Shown: positions 15,084 to 24,966 of the stretch, in pieces | Layout: each line of letters opens with the position of its first letter | How positions within the stretch are numbered: position 1 is the stretch's first letter | From: Candidatus Gottesmanbacteria bacterium | GTDB taxonomy: Bacteria > Patescibacteriota > Microgenomatia > UBA10105 > UBA927 | Assembly (NCBI GenBank): GCA_023245335.1 | Contig: JAHFKK010000003.1 | Location: forward strand, 1-45,694 | Length of the DNA: 45,694 bases | Reading direction: 5' to 3' | Position numbers and translations under genes: made by a program | The notes under the pieces: model-generated | What the model saw: the letters and a program-made list of their open reading frames with translations, nothing else | What the model was told of the DNA's origin: nothing | Databases searched by the model: none

Positions 15084-16045
15084 GTTCCGAACCTTTCATT
15101 GATGGTTTCGAGGATTGACTTCTCCGGCCGCTCCATGCCCTGTCCATGTTTCATGTGGGCGGTCCAGGTGTTGCATTCGTTGATGATGAGAAACATGCCG
15201 TACTTCCCGGCGCAGCGATTGCGGTAATCGTAATCCTTGTACGCCGCCATTTTCGGCCATTCCGTGACCCGCGATAAATCGTGTATTTTGAACCGCTCCG
15301 GGTGTCGCACCTTGTCTTTCAGCATTTCGTAGTTGCCGGGGGAGATATCGTCGAAGTGCTGGACACTCGGACGTAGAGCAAGAGGGGCGGGCATACCGCA
15401 GCGCGGGCACCACTTCTCCATCTGCTCGATGTAGTCCTTTGGCGTCCGCATCCACCATTCAGGCTCTACCGTCCAGCCCTCACCCTCTCCCCACAGCATC
15501 GCCATATTGGCCGCCACTTCACAAAACCAAGCCCCGCGAAGGTTGATGGACGCACACCATGAGTTATGCACCCAACAGTTTTCAATCAGGTTCCACATTT
15601 TTCTGCGGTTCGGCTCCACTTCCTGAATCGCCACCAAGGAGGGCCAGTGATAAATGTCCGGCCGCTTATGGTCGTTAACGTAGACATGGTAGAACGTGTC
15701 GCAAATGCGTTGCGCATGGCGCTCGTAGCCCTTCGGAAGCGTAGTCCACAACCCAAGTTCGTGCGAAGTGCGCTTGCTTGCGGCATAGGCGCAAATCTCG
15801 TCGAAGTCGGGATGGAGCACCGGGTCTCCGCCCATAATGCCAGTGAAACTCGGATAACCGATTGTGGAATCAATGGCCCGCTTCACATCCTCAAGCGGCA
15901 TGAAATATTGGTCTTTGATTATGGCACAATAGCGTGTGCAGTTCCCGCATTTCTCGGGGCACTTATTGGTAATATCGATTTGGATTCCGTCCATTTGGCA
16001 AATACACTTCAAACTGAACCTTCCTTTCTCATGTCGTAGCTCCAA
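15080..16045 (-). CDS. Radical SAM enzyme (possibly SPASM/twitch-like C-terminus; true start may be near 15994)
   Basis: IDITNKCPEKCGNCTRYC contains CxxxCxxC; GIMGGDPVLHPDF (GGEP-like); C-terminal Cys cluster KWCPRCGMPAPL. Confidence 0.8.
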   Translation of the reverse strand: MELRHEKGRFSLKCICQMDGIQIDITNKCPEKCGNCTRYCAIIKDQYFMPLEDVKRAIDSTIGYPSFTGIMGGDPVLHPDFDEICAYAASKRTSHELGLWTTLPKGYERHAQRICDTFYHVYVNDHKRPDIYHWPSLVAIQEVEPNRRKMWNLIENCWVHNSWCASINLRGAWFCEVAANMAMLWGEGEGWTVEPEWWMRTPKDYIEQMEKWCPRCGMPAPLALRPSVQHFDDISPGNYEMLKDKVRHPERFKIHDLSRVTEWPKMAAYKDYDYRNRCAGKYGMFLIINECNTWTAHMKHGQGMERPEKSILETINERFGT

Positions 16046-16557
16046 AGTGAGCCGTCATGTTTAACGTAATCCACTTTCATGTCCTGGAGGGCCGGCATAA
16101 CCCCGCCTTGATTAAGGTCGTGTCCGCACAGAATACACCGGCAAACCGGCATCCAGGCTTTCAGGTCGGCCAAAACACTTTCCCGGCCGTGGCATCCGTC
16201 GATGAATACCATATCAATCGATTTGGGAGCGAAGAAAGCGGCCGCCGCCGAGCTATCCATCCTGATAGGCACAAGATTTTTGAATTGCCCGACATTCCCC
16301 CAAAATTGAGCGAAAATATCCTGTGTCACGGCATCGGCGTGCGTCCCATTGATTTCGTCGGGAGAACCTTTCCAGGTATCCACGGCGAAAACAGGCCCCT
16401 TGCAACCGGACAAAAGCGCGGACGTGCTACGGCCTCTCCAGGAACCCACTTCGACCACCGACGCCATCTCAAGCGCAGTCGTGTAAAGCCAGTTCAATTC
16501 CTTTTCGTCCATCCAGCCGTCAATCGCCGGGTTGGGAATGATATAGGTTTCGCTCAT
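16009..16557 (-). CDS. Class I SAM-dependent methyltransferase (Methyltransf_24-like)
   Basis: SVVEVGSWRGRSTSALLSG...VFAVDTWKG...IDMVFIDGCHGRESVLADLKAW. Confidence 0.75.
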   Translation of the reverse strand: MSETYIIPNPAIDGWMDEKELNWLYTTALEMASVVEVGSWRGRSTSALLSGCKGPVFAVDTWKGSPDEINGTHADAVTQDIFAQFWGNVGQFKNLVPIRMDSSAAAAFFAPKSIDMVFIDGCHGRESVLADLKAWMPVCRCILCGHDLNQGGVMPALQDMKVDYVKHDGSLWSYDMRKEGSV

Positions 16558-17252
16558 CCGGTCAACCCCCAACCTTTCAGGCAATCGGTTAATCTCACTA
16601 CTTTTTCCGCCGCAGAAATAGCATACAGGTGGTGCATCATGAAATTGGTTTCGTATCCGCATCGTTCCCGCAGTATTTCAACGGCTGTCGTGAACTTCAA
16701 ACCGTAGCGGGCTATATTGCGGCTCATCACATAGTCGTCTATAAGATCTGGCGATTTAACGCCCTGGATGGTCTCGCCGGCCGTCGGGAAGATGTTGGCA
16801 TAAGCCTCCTCCGGGGTCATGTCATCCAGTGGATGCCAGATATCGAGGCACCAATCGGAAGCGATGGTAAACCAGTTGCAGGACGAAATGTGTCGGCCGT
16901 CCCGCATGGTATAAATGTCTTCACGGTAGCGGTTCCCAATGATGTCTTTGCCGTTGTGCATCACCACATCTTTCGGCAGATAAGTCGTCATGTCCAGCAT
17001 GTCGGGGTGCACCAGTGCGTCCGAGTCGAGGTAAATGTTCCAGTCATTTTCATGCAGTTTTCCGAGTTCATAAATCTGGAATTTCTCGTAGCGCCCCGGA
17101 AGGTCCGGGAACTTGCGCTCGTTGATAACATGAAAATCCGCTCCAATCTTGTGAGCGTAGGCTTTGATAAACGGGAATGTGAGTTTAGTCACCTCCGGGG
17201 CATAGTTATCGATGCTGACCGTGTAAATGGTTTTCTTGACCTTTCGAGCCAC
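16554..17252 (-). CDS. GT-A fold glycosyltransferase
   Basis: NIYLDSDALVHPD (DxD context); YTVSIDNYAPEVTKLTFPFIKAYAHKIGADFHVI. Confidence 0.7.
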   Translation of the reverse strand: MARKVKKTIYTVSIDNYAPEVTKLTFPFIKAYAHKIGADFHVINERKFPDLPGRYEKFQIYELGKLHENDWNIYLDSDALVHPDMLDMTTYLPKDVVMHNGKDIIGNRYREDIYTMRDGRHISSCNWFTIASDWCLDIWHPLDDMTPEEAYANIFPTAGETIQGVKSPDLIDDYVMSRNIARYGLKFTTAVEILRERCGYETNFMMHHLYAISAAEKVVRLTDCLKGWGLTG

Positions 17253-17269
17253 AAAACATCCTTTCTGCC

Positions 17270-20200
17270 CTATTGGGCGTTGAGAGAATCCTGCGCCAGA
17301 ATGTCCACCGTCTGGCGAATCACCGCGTCGGTTTCGTAAAGCTTCCGCAAACCCATGATTTTGGCCTCGCGGAGATGGTCACGGATCATGTCTATCTTTT
17401 CGTCCTTGTCCTTCAAGTCCTTGTAATCAGAGGAACGAACCAACTGATCCAGACTCGGCTTGAGCTTCGAGCCGGTGGAATCGAGCGGGGTGTCGTTCAT
17501 GTAGATGAGAAGTTTTTCGTACTGCGCCGGGTTGAGCTCGAATGGCTGCGGCTTGCCTCCCATGTCAGACGCAAACGATTGGTCATGCGCCGGCATGGGG
17601 AGTCCCCGCTTGAGATTGTACAATTCCTTGTCAATGGGAGAGTCCGTCCGCTTGCTGATATAGATAGGAGATATAGTCCGGTAAGCGGTCTGTAAATACG
17701 ACTCGCCCTTTTCGATTTCCTTGCTCAACGTCCGTCCCCACAAGTCGCGCTGCTTGGGGAGAGTGTCGGAAAGTCCAGGGATCTCGGAACGTATCGCGTC
17801 CATGACGGTATCGACAGACTTACGTTCAGGCGACATGATTTGTTCCACACCGCGCAGGGCCGATGAAAACGGCACCGATGTTTTAGCGACACTTTGCATA
17901 AGCTTTTCCATTTTGTTAACGTCGGCTTCGTAGGCGGCATTGATTCCTTGGCTGATGCCCTGCATGAATGTCTTGCTCATGTAGTTTTGTGAAGTGGAGG
18001 CCATAAATGCCGGGAAGATCTTGTCGGTTTCCGGGGCAAGCTTTGGGTCGGCAAGGCCCACAATCTCGGACGCATCGGCGGCCACTCCGAACACTGACGA
18101 AAACGGTTCCAGTCGCCCATACTCAACTACCGTGTCACCGACATTGAACGAATACGGTTTATGGCCGTCACGCAACCAAGCCTTCCTAACGTTCGGATCA
18201 CGCGGTCCGTACCCGTTGACCATCCCGGCCATAGTCATTCCGACCGCAGCACCCCACACCATCGTTCCTATGGCCTGTTTTGCAAGCGCCATGTCCCGCC
18301 GCGCACCCCCCGCCTCGAAGTCCTCCCGCATTGATTTCAGCGCAAACCCGAAACCAGGAGTGCGTTCGGTAGCGTAACGGAACACGTTGTAGGGAGTGCC
18401 AGTAAATGGCACCAGCATTTTCATGAAGGGATTTTGGGAGCCGCGAATCGCTTGAACGATAAGATTTTTGATAGGAGAAGTGAAAGTCAAATACCGGGCG
18501 TGTTCTTTGGCCCCCAGGTAGACATCCGGGGCGTGGGTTTGGGGATCGGATACGATTTCGGCCATCCGGTTGGACATGGCTTTCTTGACCATCTGTTCAT
18601 CGTTCATGCCCGAGACATCGATACCGGCTTTTTCCAAATATACCTTGGAAGCATCGGCTTGTCCATTAAATTCCTGCGTGGCTTTCCGCATGGACTGCGC
18701 GTTGAGTTCGGCCCGGTATGCCATCGCTTTGAAAGCGTCATCCTCGGCCATTAGGAAGCGCCCAGGCGTGCGAACGACTTCGCCCATGGCGTCTATGCCT
18801 TGCTTCAAGAAAGACCCTTCTGCGAACTCCTGCGGTGCCAATTTTCCGATTACCGGAATCTTTTTCAGGTTGGCCGCAACGTTCTCGGCGGTGATGGCTT
18901 TCCGTCCTATGCCCGACAACTCCAGCTTGCTCATCTGGTCTGACGGCTCCCCCGACACAATCCCGCGCCCAAGGATTCTAAAAAAGTCGGTGGACCCCTG
19001 CATCATGCCATAGGCGTAATACTGAGCTTCCTTAGTGTTTATCTCACCCGAGCCGATAGGCGATTTACTGATACCCGCCGCGATGTATCTCTCTCCGATA
19101 CTCATCACGTCGGTAATAAAGTTACTGGCTGTATTCGCCATGTGGGTGGTTGGAAGCCAGAGCATCCCGTTGATATAGGACTCATTCCACATATCCACGG
19201 TAGTGGCTTTCTTGGCCTGTTTCACGAACGCGGAAACTTTGCCGGGATTGTCCATCGTTGACAATCTATCGGCAATGAACTCTGGAGACACGCCGCCCGG
19301 AATGGCCTGCATGAAGTCTTTAAGTTGCCCCATGCGGAGGTCGGAAGACGCAGCTGTTTTACGGAATATTTGCAGGGCGCGCCCGGCTTCTGCGGCAATC
19401 CCGCTCATTTGCATCTGAATGGCGTAATGAACGTTGAATGCCCGCATGAACTCCATTTTTTGGAGGTCGTTTGCCATGCCACCGCGAACAGCATCGGCCA
19501 TACCTTTGAGGCTTGCAGCGGACGTTACCAGCATTTGACGGCCGGCTTCTATCTGCTCCGCATTGAACGACTGTCCCGCTTTACGTCCAAGTAGGTCAGT
19601 AATGCCGTATTTCTTGGCCGCTTCCTCCGTCATACCCCATGATTGCACCCCGCGCGCGGCAGTTTCCTTCTGTGCGGCAAACGTTTCCTGCGTGGAGGTA
19701 AGCAGGCGGTCAATGTCTTCGGGAGATTCTATGTCGCTCAAAAACTTCGGCTGAAGGTCTTCGCTCCAAATGCGTATATTACCGCCTGACTTCTCGCCGG
19801 CGTAGGATGTCGTGATATCGGGGTTGCGATTAGCGGTAAACTCGCCGGCTGCTTTTTTCATGTCGGGTGGCGTGGGAATACCGGACATGGTTTTTCGTAC
19901 CTGAGACACAGGCGCGTTGTTTATTTCGGTGTTGAGTTCCTCGGCCACCACTCGTTTCGTCAAATCGTCAATCTGCCCGACAGCCCCGACTTCATTCGCC
20001 AACAGCCCACGGAATAACTGCGTTTGAACTTTTATTTCTTCCGGCGACAGCACTTTGCCAACCATCGATGCCGCCTTCACAATCCCGCGTTCCAGAATCG
20101 GTTCAATCGTAGCCCCGCTGAACAGCCCCAACACCACCGCCGTGGGCAAGGCTAATTCAGGGATGCTTGCACCAACCACATCGGTCGCCATGCCAATCGG

Positions 20201-20737
20201 AACATCAGTCGCCATATTGACGATACCGGCCGCAGTTGCTCGTGCCAAAGACGGCATCAGCGTGTTCATGGAAGCCCGCGCTATGCTGGCACCGAATCCG
20301 GCGCCGAAAGCCTGTGTGGGGTCAATCATGGGCTGCTCAAGCCCCTGAGTCTCAGTTCCGATAGCAGCCTTTTCGCTTCCGGTAGTGTGCGCTGGAACGG
20401 TCTCGGTAAGGGTCGTAGGTGCAGGTTCCCCGTGGGCCGCCTGAGTGTTTTGACGGCCACGAAGACCCTGCACCATCGACTCCGCAAAGGTGCTCTCGGC
20501 CGCCTTTCCCTCAGCCGATTTTTTAGTCTGTTCTTTGCGGAAAGTTTCTTGCTCGGTTTGAATCGCTTGCTGCCGCACCAGTTCAGCGGCACGGTCGGAC
20601 TTAATCAATTCCTGCATGGCCGGGTGGTAAAACTCATGCGCGACTTGGCGGGATAGCAGATAGTTAGCAGTTTGGTCGTCGGTTTCGTCAGGCGCCAGTT
20701 GGTTATTTTCATCGAATTTAAGGTTGATTTCAGGCAT
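17270..20737 (-). CDS. Large internal virion (ejection) protein
   Basis: 1155 aa, Ala-rich helical regions; follows the other virion proteins in a podovirus gene order. Confidence 0.7.
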   Translation of the reverse strand: MPEINLKFDENNQLAPDETDDQTANYLLSRQVAHEFYHPAMQELIKSDRAAELVRQQAIQTEQETFRKEQTKKSAEGKAAESTFAESMVQGLRGRQNTQAAHGEPAPTTLTETVPAHTTGSEKAAIGTETQGLEQPMIDPTQAFGAGFGASIARASMNTLMPSLARATAAGIVNMATDVPIGMATDVVGASIPELALPTAVVLGLFSGATIEPILERGIVKAASMVGKVLSPEEIKVQTQLFRGLLANEVGAVGQIDDLTKRVVAEELNTEINNAPVSQVRKTMSGIPTPPDMKKAAGEFTANRNPDITTSYAGEKSGGNIRIWSEDLQPKFLSDIESPEDIDRLLTSTQETFAAQKETAARGVQSWGMTEEAAKKYGITDLLGRKAGQSFNAEQIEAGRQMLVTSAASLKGMADAVRGGMANDLQKMEFMRAFNVHYAIQMQMSGIAAEAGRALQIFRKTAASSDLRMGQLKDFMQAIPGGVSPEFIADRLSTMDNPGKVSAFVKQAKKATTVDMWNESYINGMLWLPTTHMANTASNFITDVMSIGERYIAAGISKSPIGSGEINTKEAQYYAYGMMQGSTDFFRILGRGIVSGEPSDQMSKLELSGIGRKAITAENVAANLKKIPVIGKLAPQEFAEGSFLKQGIDAMGEVVRTPGRFLMAEDDAFKAMAYRAELNAQSMRKATQEFNGQADASKVYLEKAGIDVSGMNDEQMVKKAMSNRMAEIVSDPQTHAPDVYLGAKEHARYLTFTSPIKNLIVQAIRGSQNPFMKMLVPFTGTPYNVFRYATERTPGFGFALKSMREDFEAGGARRDMALAKQAIGTMVWGAAVGMTMAGMVNGYGPRDPNVRKAWLRDGHKPYSFNVGDTVVEYGRLEPFSSVFGVAADASEIVGLADPKLAPETDKIFPAFMASTSQNYMSKTFMQGISQGINAAYEADVNKMEKLMQSVAKTSVPFSSALRGVEQIMSPERKSVDTVMDAIRSEIPGLSDTLPKQRDLWGRTLSKEIEKGESYLQTAYRTISPIYISKRTDSPIDKELYNLKRGLPMPAHDQSFASDMGGKPQPFELNPAQYEKLLIYMNDTPLDSTGSKLKPSLDQLVRSSDYKDLKDKDEKIDMIRDHLREAKIMGLRKLYETDAVIRQTVDILAQDSLNAQ

Positions 20738-20906
20738 GTTTTATCCTATGCTATCAGGCAATGAATCGCGCAAAAAGGGAATACTTTTTAGGTGCCGCCC
20801 TGTACTGGTTTTCGGTTGGTATCGTGCGTCTCATGTGGTTCATCACCTGCACCGTGGCACTCCATATCTTTTTCAGATTTACCGGGATTCACTTCCCGCC
20901 GTTCTT

Positions 20907-22667
20907 CTAATAGTTCAATCTCTGCCTTTGCCTTTCAACAGCCTTAGACACTTCCGAATTGTCCGCCGCAGCCCCGTCCATAAGATAATTCTGCATCGCC
21001 AAATTAGATAAGCGCTGTAGATTGTCCATTTCATCTTTATAGCGTTCCTGAACCTTCGGGTCGTTGGTATCTCCCATCAACCCGGAAGTGAACGCATCGC
21101 GGGTTTTTATCATGGCCCCACTGACTTGATTGGGGTCCTTAATGTCAATACCGGGGTCCATGAACTCAGGCATACGGCTCCCCCGCAAGGTGCGTCGAAG
21201 GCTGTGCTGATAGGACTTCACAATTTTATCGGCCAGTGCCATGGGGTCTTGTTTGGGATTTATCCGCAAGTTCTTATAGTACAGTTCCTTGGCTTCCTCG
21301 CGCCGATATCGGGCGTCCGGGGCGTTGGCTAATTGCCCAGGGTCCAAGGCTCCGTAGATATAGGAAGCACCCTCCCCGATTGGCTTGTCCTTGCTGGCCT
21401 TGACGTAATTATCGGCTGTGGTGGTCTTGATACGCCCCTCGCGTTGTCGCTGAATGGCAAGAGAAGCCACGTCCTCCTTACGGGCAACGGCGGCGTCCAG
21501 TTCTTCAAGAACGGTCAAATCGTCATCCTTCGGTCCCTGCGTGATTTCAGAGGTCAAAGCCCTGAACGCTGTAACTGATATTTTCTGCTTGGCAACCAAA
21601 TCCGGCAACTGTCCTAAAATCGCCTGCCGCTCACTTTCGTCCTTGGTGATGGACAGCCGGGATGCAAGTTGCGCTTCGTTTGATTCCTGCGCGCGGTGCA
21701 TCTGAGTGATGGATTGAGTCTCTGCGCTCTCCCGCTCAGCTATCATCCCGCGCACCCGAGTAGACAAGGTTCCGCTTGTAGCGAAATCTAAGCCCATTTT
21801 AGACCAGTTTTCCTGCCGGTTGATATGGGCCAGCATGCCGTAGTAGTTCTGCCCGTACTGCGCCTGTAAACCTGCATAGGCGACTTCCAGGTTGTTGTCC
21901 TTGGTCTGAGACTCAAGCCGTTTCTTCAACCCGGCGTACTTGTCGCCCAACTCGTCTTTCCATTCCTCGATTTTGATGGCGGCTCGTTTGGGATTGGAAG
22001 AAATCAAGTCATCGGCGGCGGCAAAGCGTAAAGCCTGCGTAGCGTCAACCTTCGCCTTGGTGCGATCGATCCCCTGCCCGAGCGCGTCAATCGCTCCCCA
22101 CACGCCCGGCGTGATGGTTCCGTCCGGTGCCGTGCTGCCGTAAATCACGCTGTCGAGCTTGGCGTCATCCTGAGAATTGGTTCGGGCATCCACTTCCGAC
22201 GTGGCAATGTAGCCTGCGACGACGGAAGTCTTGTATTTCTTGTGTTCGGTGAACTCGTGCCGGGCCAACTGGTCAAGGTCGCCCTGCATATCGCGCTGGG
22301 AGAGTTTGTCGAACAGCGACCGTTGCGAGAAAGCGTTCAGGGTGGTCTTAGCCGTGTCCTCGCTCGCCTTCTTGTAAAACTCGGAATATTCGGACTGCGC
22401 TCCCTGCGCCTGCAATCCTTCGCGGTTCAATAGTTCGGCCAGCTTCGACCGGGAAGTAGTACGCAGTTCGTTAAAGGCGGTGTACGCCCGCGTGGTGTCA
22501 TACTCGCGGATAAGCTGTTCGCCCCGCTGCTCCAACATTGCCCCAGTCTGGTTCACAGCATTTGTAAACGGTGCCCAAGTGGCAGCACCCGCAACGTCGA
22601 GCGATACCCCTCGGGCCGGATTCAGTTGGGATTCGTAAGTCGGTGTAACTGACGGTACACGAGGCAT
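20907..22667 (-). CDS. Internal virion protein, helical
   Basis: 586 aa, long coiled regions; adjacent to the large internal virion protein. Confidence 0.6.
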   Translation of the reverse strand: MPRVPSVTPTYESQLNPARGVSLDVAGAATWAPFTNAVNQTGAMLEQRGEQLIREYDTTRAYTAFNELRTTSRSKLAELLNREGLQAQGAQSEYSEFYKKASEDTAKTTLNAFSQRSLFDKLSQRDMQGDLDQLARHEFTEHKKYKTSVVAGYIATSEVDARTNSQDDAKLDSVIYGSTAPDGTITPGVWGAIDALGQGIDRTKAKVDATQALRFAAADDLISSNPKRAAIKIEEWKDELGDKYAGLKKRLESQTKDNNLEVAYAGLQAQYGQNYYGMLAHINRQENWSKMGLDFATSGTLSTRVRGMIAERESAETQSITQMHRAQESNEAQLASRLSITKDESERQAILGQLPDLVAKQKISVTAFRALTSEITQGPKDDDLTVLEELDAAVARKEDVASLAIQRQREGRIKTTTADNYVKASKDKPIGEGASYIYGALDPGQLANAPDARYRREEAKELYYKNLRINPKQDPMALADKIVKSYQHSLRRTLRGSRMPEFMDPGIDIKDPNQVSGAMIKTRDAFTSGLMGDTNDPKVQERYKDEMDNLQRLSNLAMQNYLMDGAAADNSEVSKAVERQRQRLNY

Positions 22668-22679
22668 AATAAATTATCC

Positions 22680-24122
22680 CTATAGGTTCGCAATCACTTT
22701 CATTGCATGAGCCACCAAAGTAAGCACTTCGTCGTCGTCTTTGCGGATTCTCCAATAAGCATCGACCGGGCGTGTTACCTGGGCAATCCCGCCGCCTTCT
22801 TCCGGCAGGGTAACACCGGCAAACCCGCCAATTATCGCTCCACCCACTGGGTCGTGAATGAGGGAATTGACGCCGCCGCCAAACACGGGTATGGCTTCAC
22901 CGCCGAGTATCACGCCGCCGTTCGGTTCCGAAACCGTCCCGATGGCGTAATCGTCCGCAGCTCGAATCACGGCCCCACCAGAACCAGTGAATTGCAGCGA
23001 CCGCGTGAAAGCGATTACGGCACTGCCTCCTGAAACAACCCCCCCGGTGGGTTCGTGCTTTATACCCGCTGCCGCTACAGCGTCACCGCCTAAAACAACT
23101 CCACCGGAACCGGTAAACGAATATGTCTGTACCCCGCCAAGCGTCACATTGGCCGCGCCATTCAATACCGCCCCGCCCTGTGGAGCCGATTTTACTCCAG
23201 AGGTGTGGGCAGTTACCCCACCGGCGACCTCGCCGCCAGATCCTATCATCCGCCGCCCGGATACCGTGGACGATTGGCCTCCCGAGACCAGGCCCCCAGC
23301 AGCAGAATAGCGCCTGCCATATTTGGCCGGCATGCCACCGCCTGAAACCAATCCTCCGGAAGGAGATAGTATTCTGCCAGCCTTGCGGGCAGCAGTTCCG
23401 CCTGCTACCGTCCCGCCCAACACGGACCTTTTAATCCCATATTTTTTAGATGCTGAACCCCCGGCGACCTCGCCGCCGGAGCCGGTTAAACTAAAGCTGT
23501 TGCCTGCCGATTGTTTGATCGCTGCGGCGACTATGACGTGAGTGTCGGTATTGTCGCCTGCCACATCGATTGTGAACGCGCCTGCCGTGGCCGCCGCCCT
23601 ATCGACAACCACCCACACATCTAATTCGTTGACTCTTATTATCCCGGTGCCGTTGCTGAAGGTGGTTGTGCCGGTTTGGTTGAAAACCAGGCCAATAATT
23701 AGTTCGTTATTTTCCGTGGTGCTGTCGGACCCCGAGGTATAAGGGGTTGCCGTGTCGGTTGCCAATGTCGGGGTGTAATTCGTATCGACAGCGGAGGCTG
23801 TGGCAACTCCTGAATATTGCGCTACTCCAACAAATAAATCAGTGGTGGCAAGCCCGTATGTAATCGTCACAACATTAGAGGCGTTGCCGGTAACTCCGAA
23901 AGCGGCCCAACATTCAACCCAGTTTTGAGGACCAGCCCATTTGCCACCGATTTTAGAATAACTGTTACTTGCGGTATCCGAAACTCCCGTAATGTCATTG
24001 TTTAGACTTGTGCAGGTAAAAACGATTATGCAATTACCGGCAGTTGCCGAAATCGCGTCACAGGCGAGCGATATGCCTGCTGCGCTGTATTTAGATTCTG
24101 CATTTACGAACGCGATTGCCAT
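22680..24122 (-). CDS. Structural protein with Gly-rich tandem repeats
   Basis: N-terminal beta domain followed by about 11 degenerate ~20-aa GSGG(x)V(x)GG repeats. Confidence 0.65.
   Translation of the reverse strand: MAIAFVNAESKYSAAGISLACDAISATAGNCIIVFTCTSLNNDITGVSDTASNSYSKIGGKWAGPQNWVECWAAFGVTGNASNVVTITYGLATTDLFVGVAQYSGVATASAVDTNYTPTLATDTATPYTSGSDSTTENNELIIGLVFNQTGTTTFSNGTGIIRVNELDVWVVVDRAAATAGAFTIDVAGDNTDTHVIVAAAIKQSAGNSFSLTGSGGEVAGGSASKKYGIKRSVLGGTVAGGTAARKAGRILSPSGGLVSGGGMPAKYGRRYSAAGGLVSGGQSSTVSGRRMIGSGGEVAGGVTAHTSGVKSAPQGGAVLNGAANVTLGGVQTYSFTGSGGVVLGGDAVAAAGIKHEPTGGVVSGGSAVIAFTRSLQFTGSGGAVIRAADDYAIGTVSEPNGGVILGGEAIPVFGGGVNSLIHDPVGGAIIGGFAGVTLPEEGGGIAQVTRPVDAYWRIRKDDDEVLTLVAHAMKVIANL
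22808..23495 (-). repeat. Region encoding about 11 degenerate ~20-aa Gly-rich repeats (approximate bounds)
   Basis: SLTGSGGEVAGGSASKKYGIK / RSVLGGTVAGGTAARKAGRI / LSPSGGLVSGGGMPAKYGRR / YSAAGGLVSGGQSSTVSGRR ... Confidence 0.75.
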
Positions 24123-24132
24123 ACTTTCTGCC

Positions 24133-24543
24133 CTATGCCGGGGTGCCGTTGCTCATCTGAATACGGGGTGTGATTTTTATCGTATCCCCGTTATTGGACG
24201 GAGTGAAGCTGGTGCCGAACCGCTCCCCCCAAATCGCCGCGTTGTTGGCGTCGGTGACGAAGTACCCGAACACGGTCGCGTTGGCGGTCAGATTTGAATT
24301 GAACGTGTAGGTCTGCTCGTTCTGAGTGGATTCGCTGATGTTCCCGTTCAAAGCTGTGGTCCACGAGTTTTTATCCAGCGTGATTGCAGCGTAGTTACCG
24401 CCAGCGGCGTCGGTGAACATGTTGTTAAGCGAAGTCACCACCGGCGTGTAGTTGTTGGTGAAAAGCCGCAGCGTAAGATTCCCGCTGCCCAAATACGAAA
24501 TGAGTGTTTTGTTCGCGCCCAACTGCGTGTAACAGAGTGCCAT
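24133..24543 (-). CDS. Hypothetical virion protein
   Basis: MALCYTQLGANKTLISYLGSGNLTLRLFTNNYTP, beta-rich; in the structural cluster. Confidence 0.5.
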   Translation of the reverse strand: MALCYTQLGANKTLISYLGSGNLTLRLFTNNYTPVVTSLNNMFTDAAGGNYAAITLDKNSWTTALNGNISESTQNEQTYTFNSNLTANATVFGYFVTDANNAAIWGERFGTSFTPSNNGDTIKITPRIQMSNGTPA

Positions 24544-24558
24544 GTCTTTGCCTCCCGG

Positions 24559-24957
24559 TTAGATTTGCTCGATAGTGACTTTTTGAATCAGTTTTGTCTG
24601 GAAGTTGCGGTCTATTTTCATTTCAAAATTGCGCGGTTTGCGAAGTTCTTCAAGAATAGCCGTGGTGGTGGTTTCGTACCGCTTTGAAACTTCCGTCAAG
24701 GCGCGATTGAACGAAGTTGTCTGCTGGTTATGAAGTGCCTGTAATGCGTCAACCACCGGCTTGCTGTTATCGGGAACGTCAAATTTCAATGCTTCTATAT
24801 TGGCAGAAATCTCTCGCGCCACCGCCACCATTTCGGACTTGGCCGACTCGATGAAACGATTCATGATGGCGGGCTGTTCCTTCACCACCCGCATAAGTTC
24901 AGGGAACCGCTTCTCGATTGCATCCAGGAAAATCAATGCTGCGTCTCCGCTATTCAT
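24559..24957 (-). CDS. Hypothetical coiled-coil protein of the virion cluster
   Basis: 132 aa, helical; collinear. Confidence 0.45.
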   Translation of the reverse strand: MNSGDAALIFLDAIEKRFPELMRVVKEQPAIMNRFIESAKSEMVAVAREISANIEALKFDVPDNSKPVVDALQALHNQQTTSFNRALTEVSKRYETTTTAILEELRKPRNFEMKIDRNFQTKLIQKVTIEQI

Positions 24958-24966
24958 GCGTCACCT

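Noticed and set aside
16057-17339. Plus-strand ORFs of 216 and 236 aa (16057-16707, 16629-17339)
   Set aside because: Antisense to confidently assigned methyltransferase and glycosyltransferase genes.
20741-20906. Possible 34-aa ORF between the two internal virion genes (MNPGKSEKDMECHGAGDEPHETHDTNRKPVQGGT)
   Set aside because: GTG start without a clear Shine-Dalgarno; too short to support.
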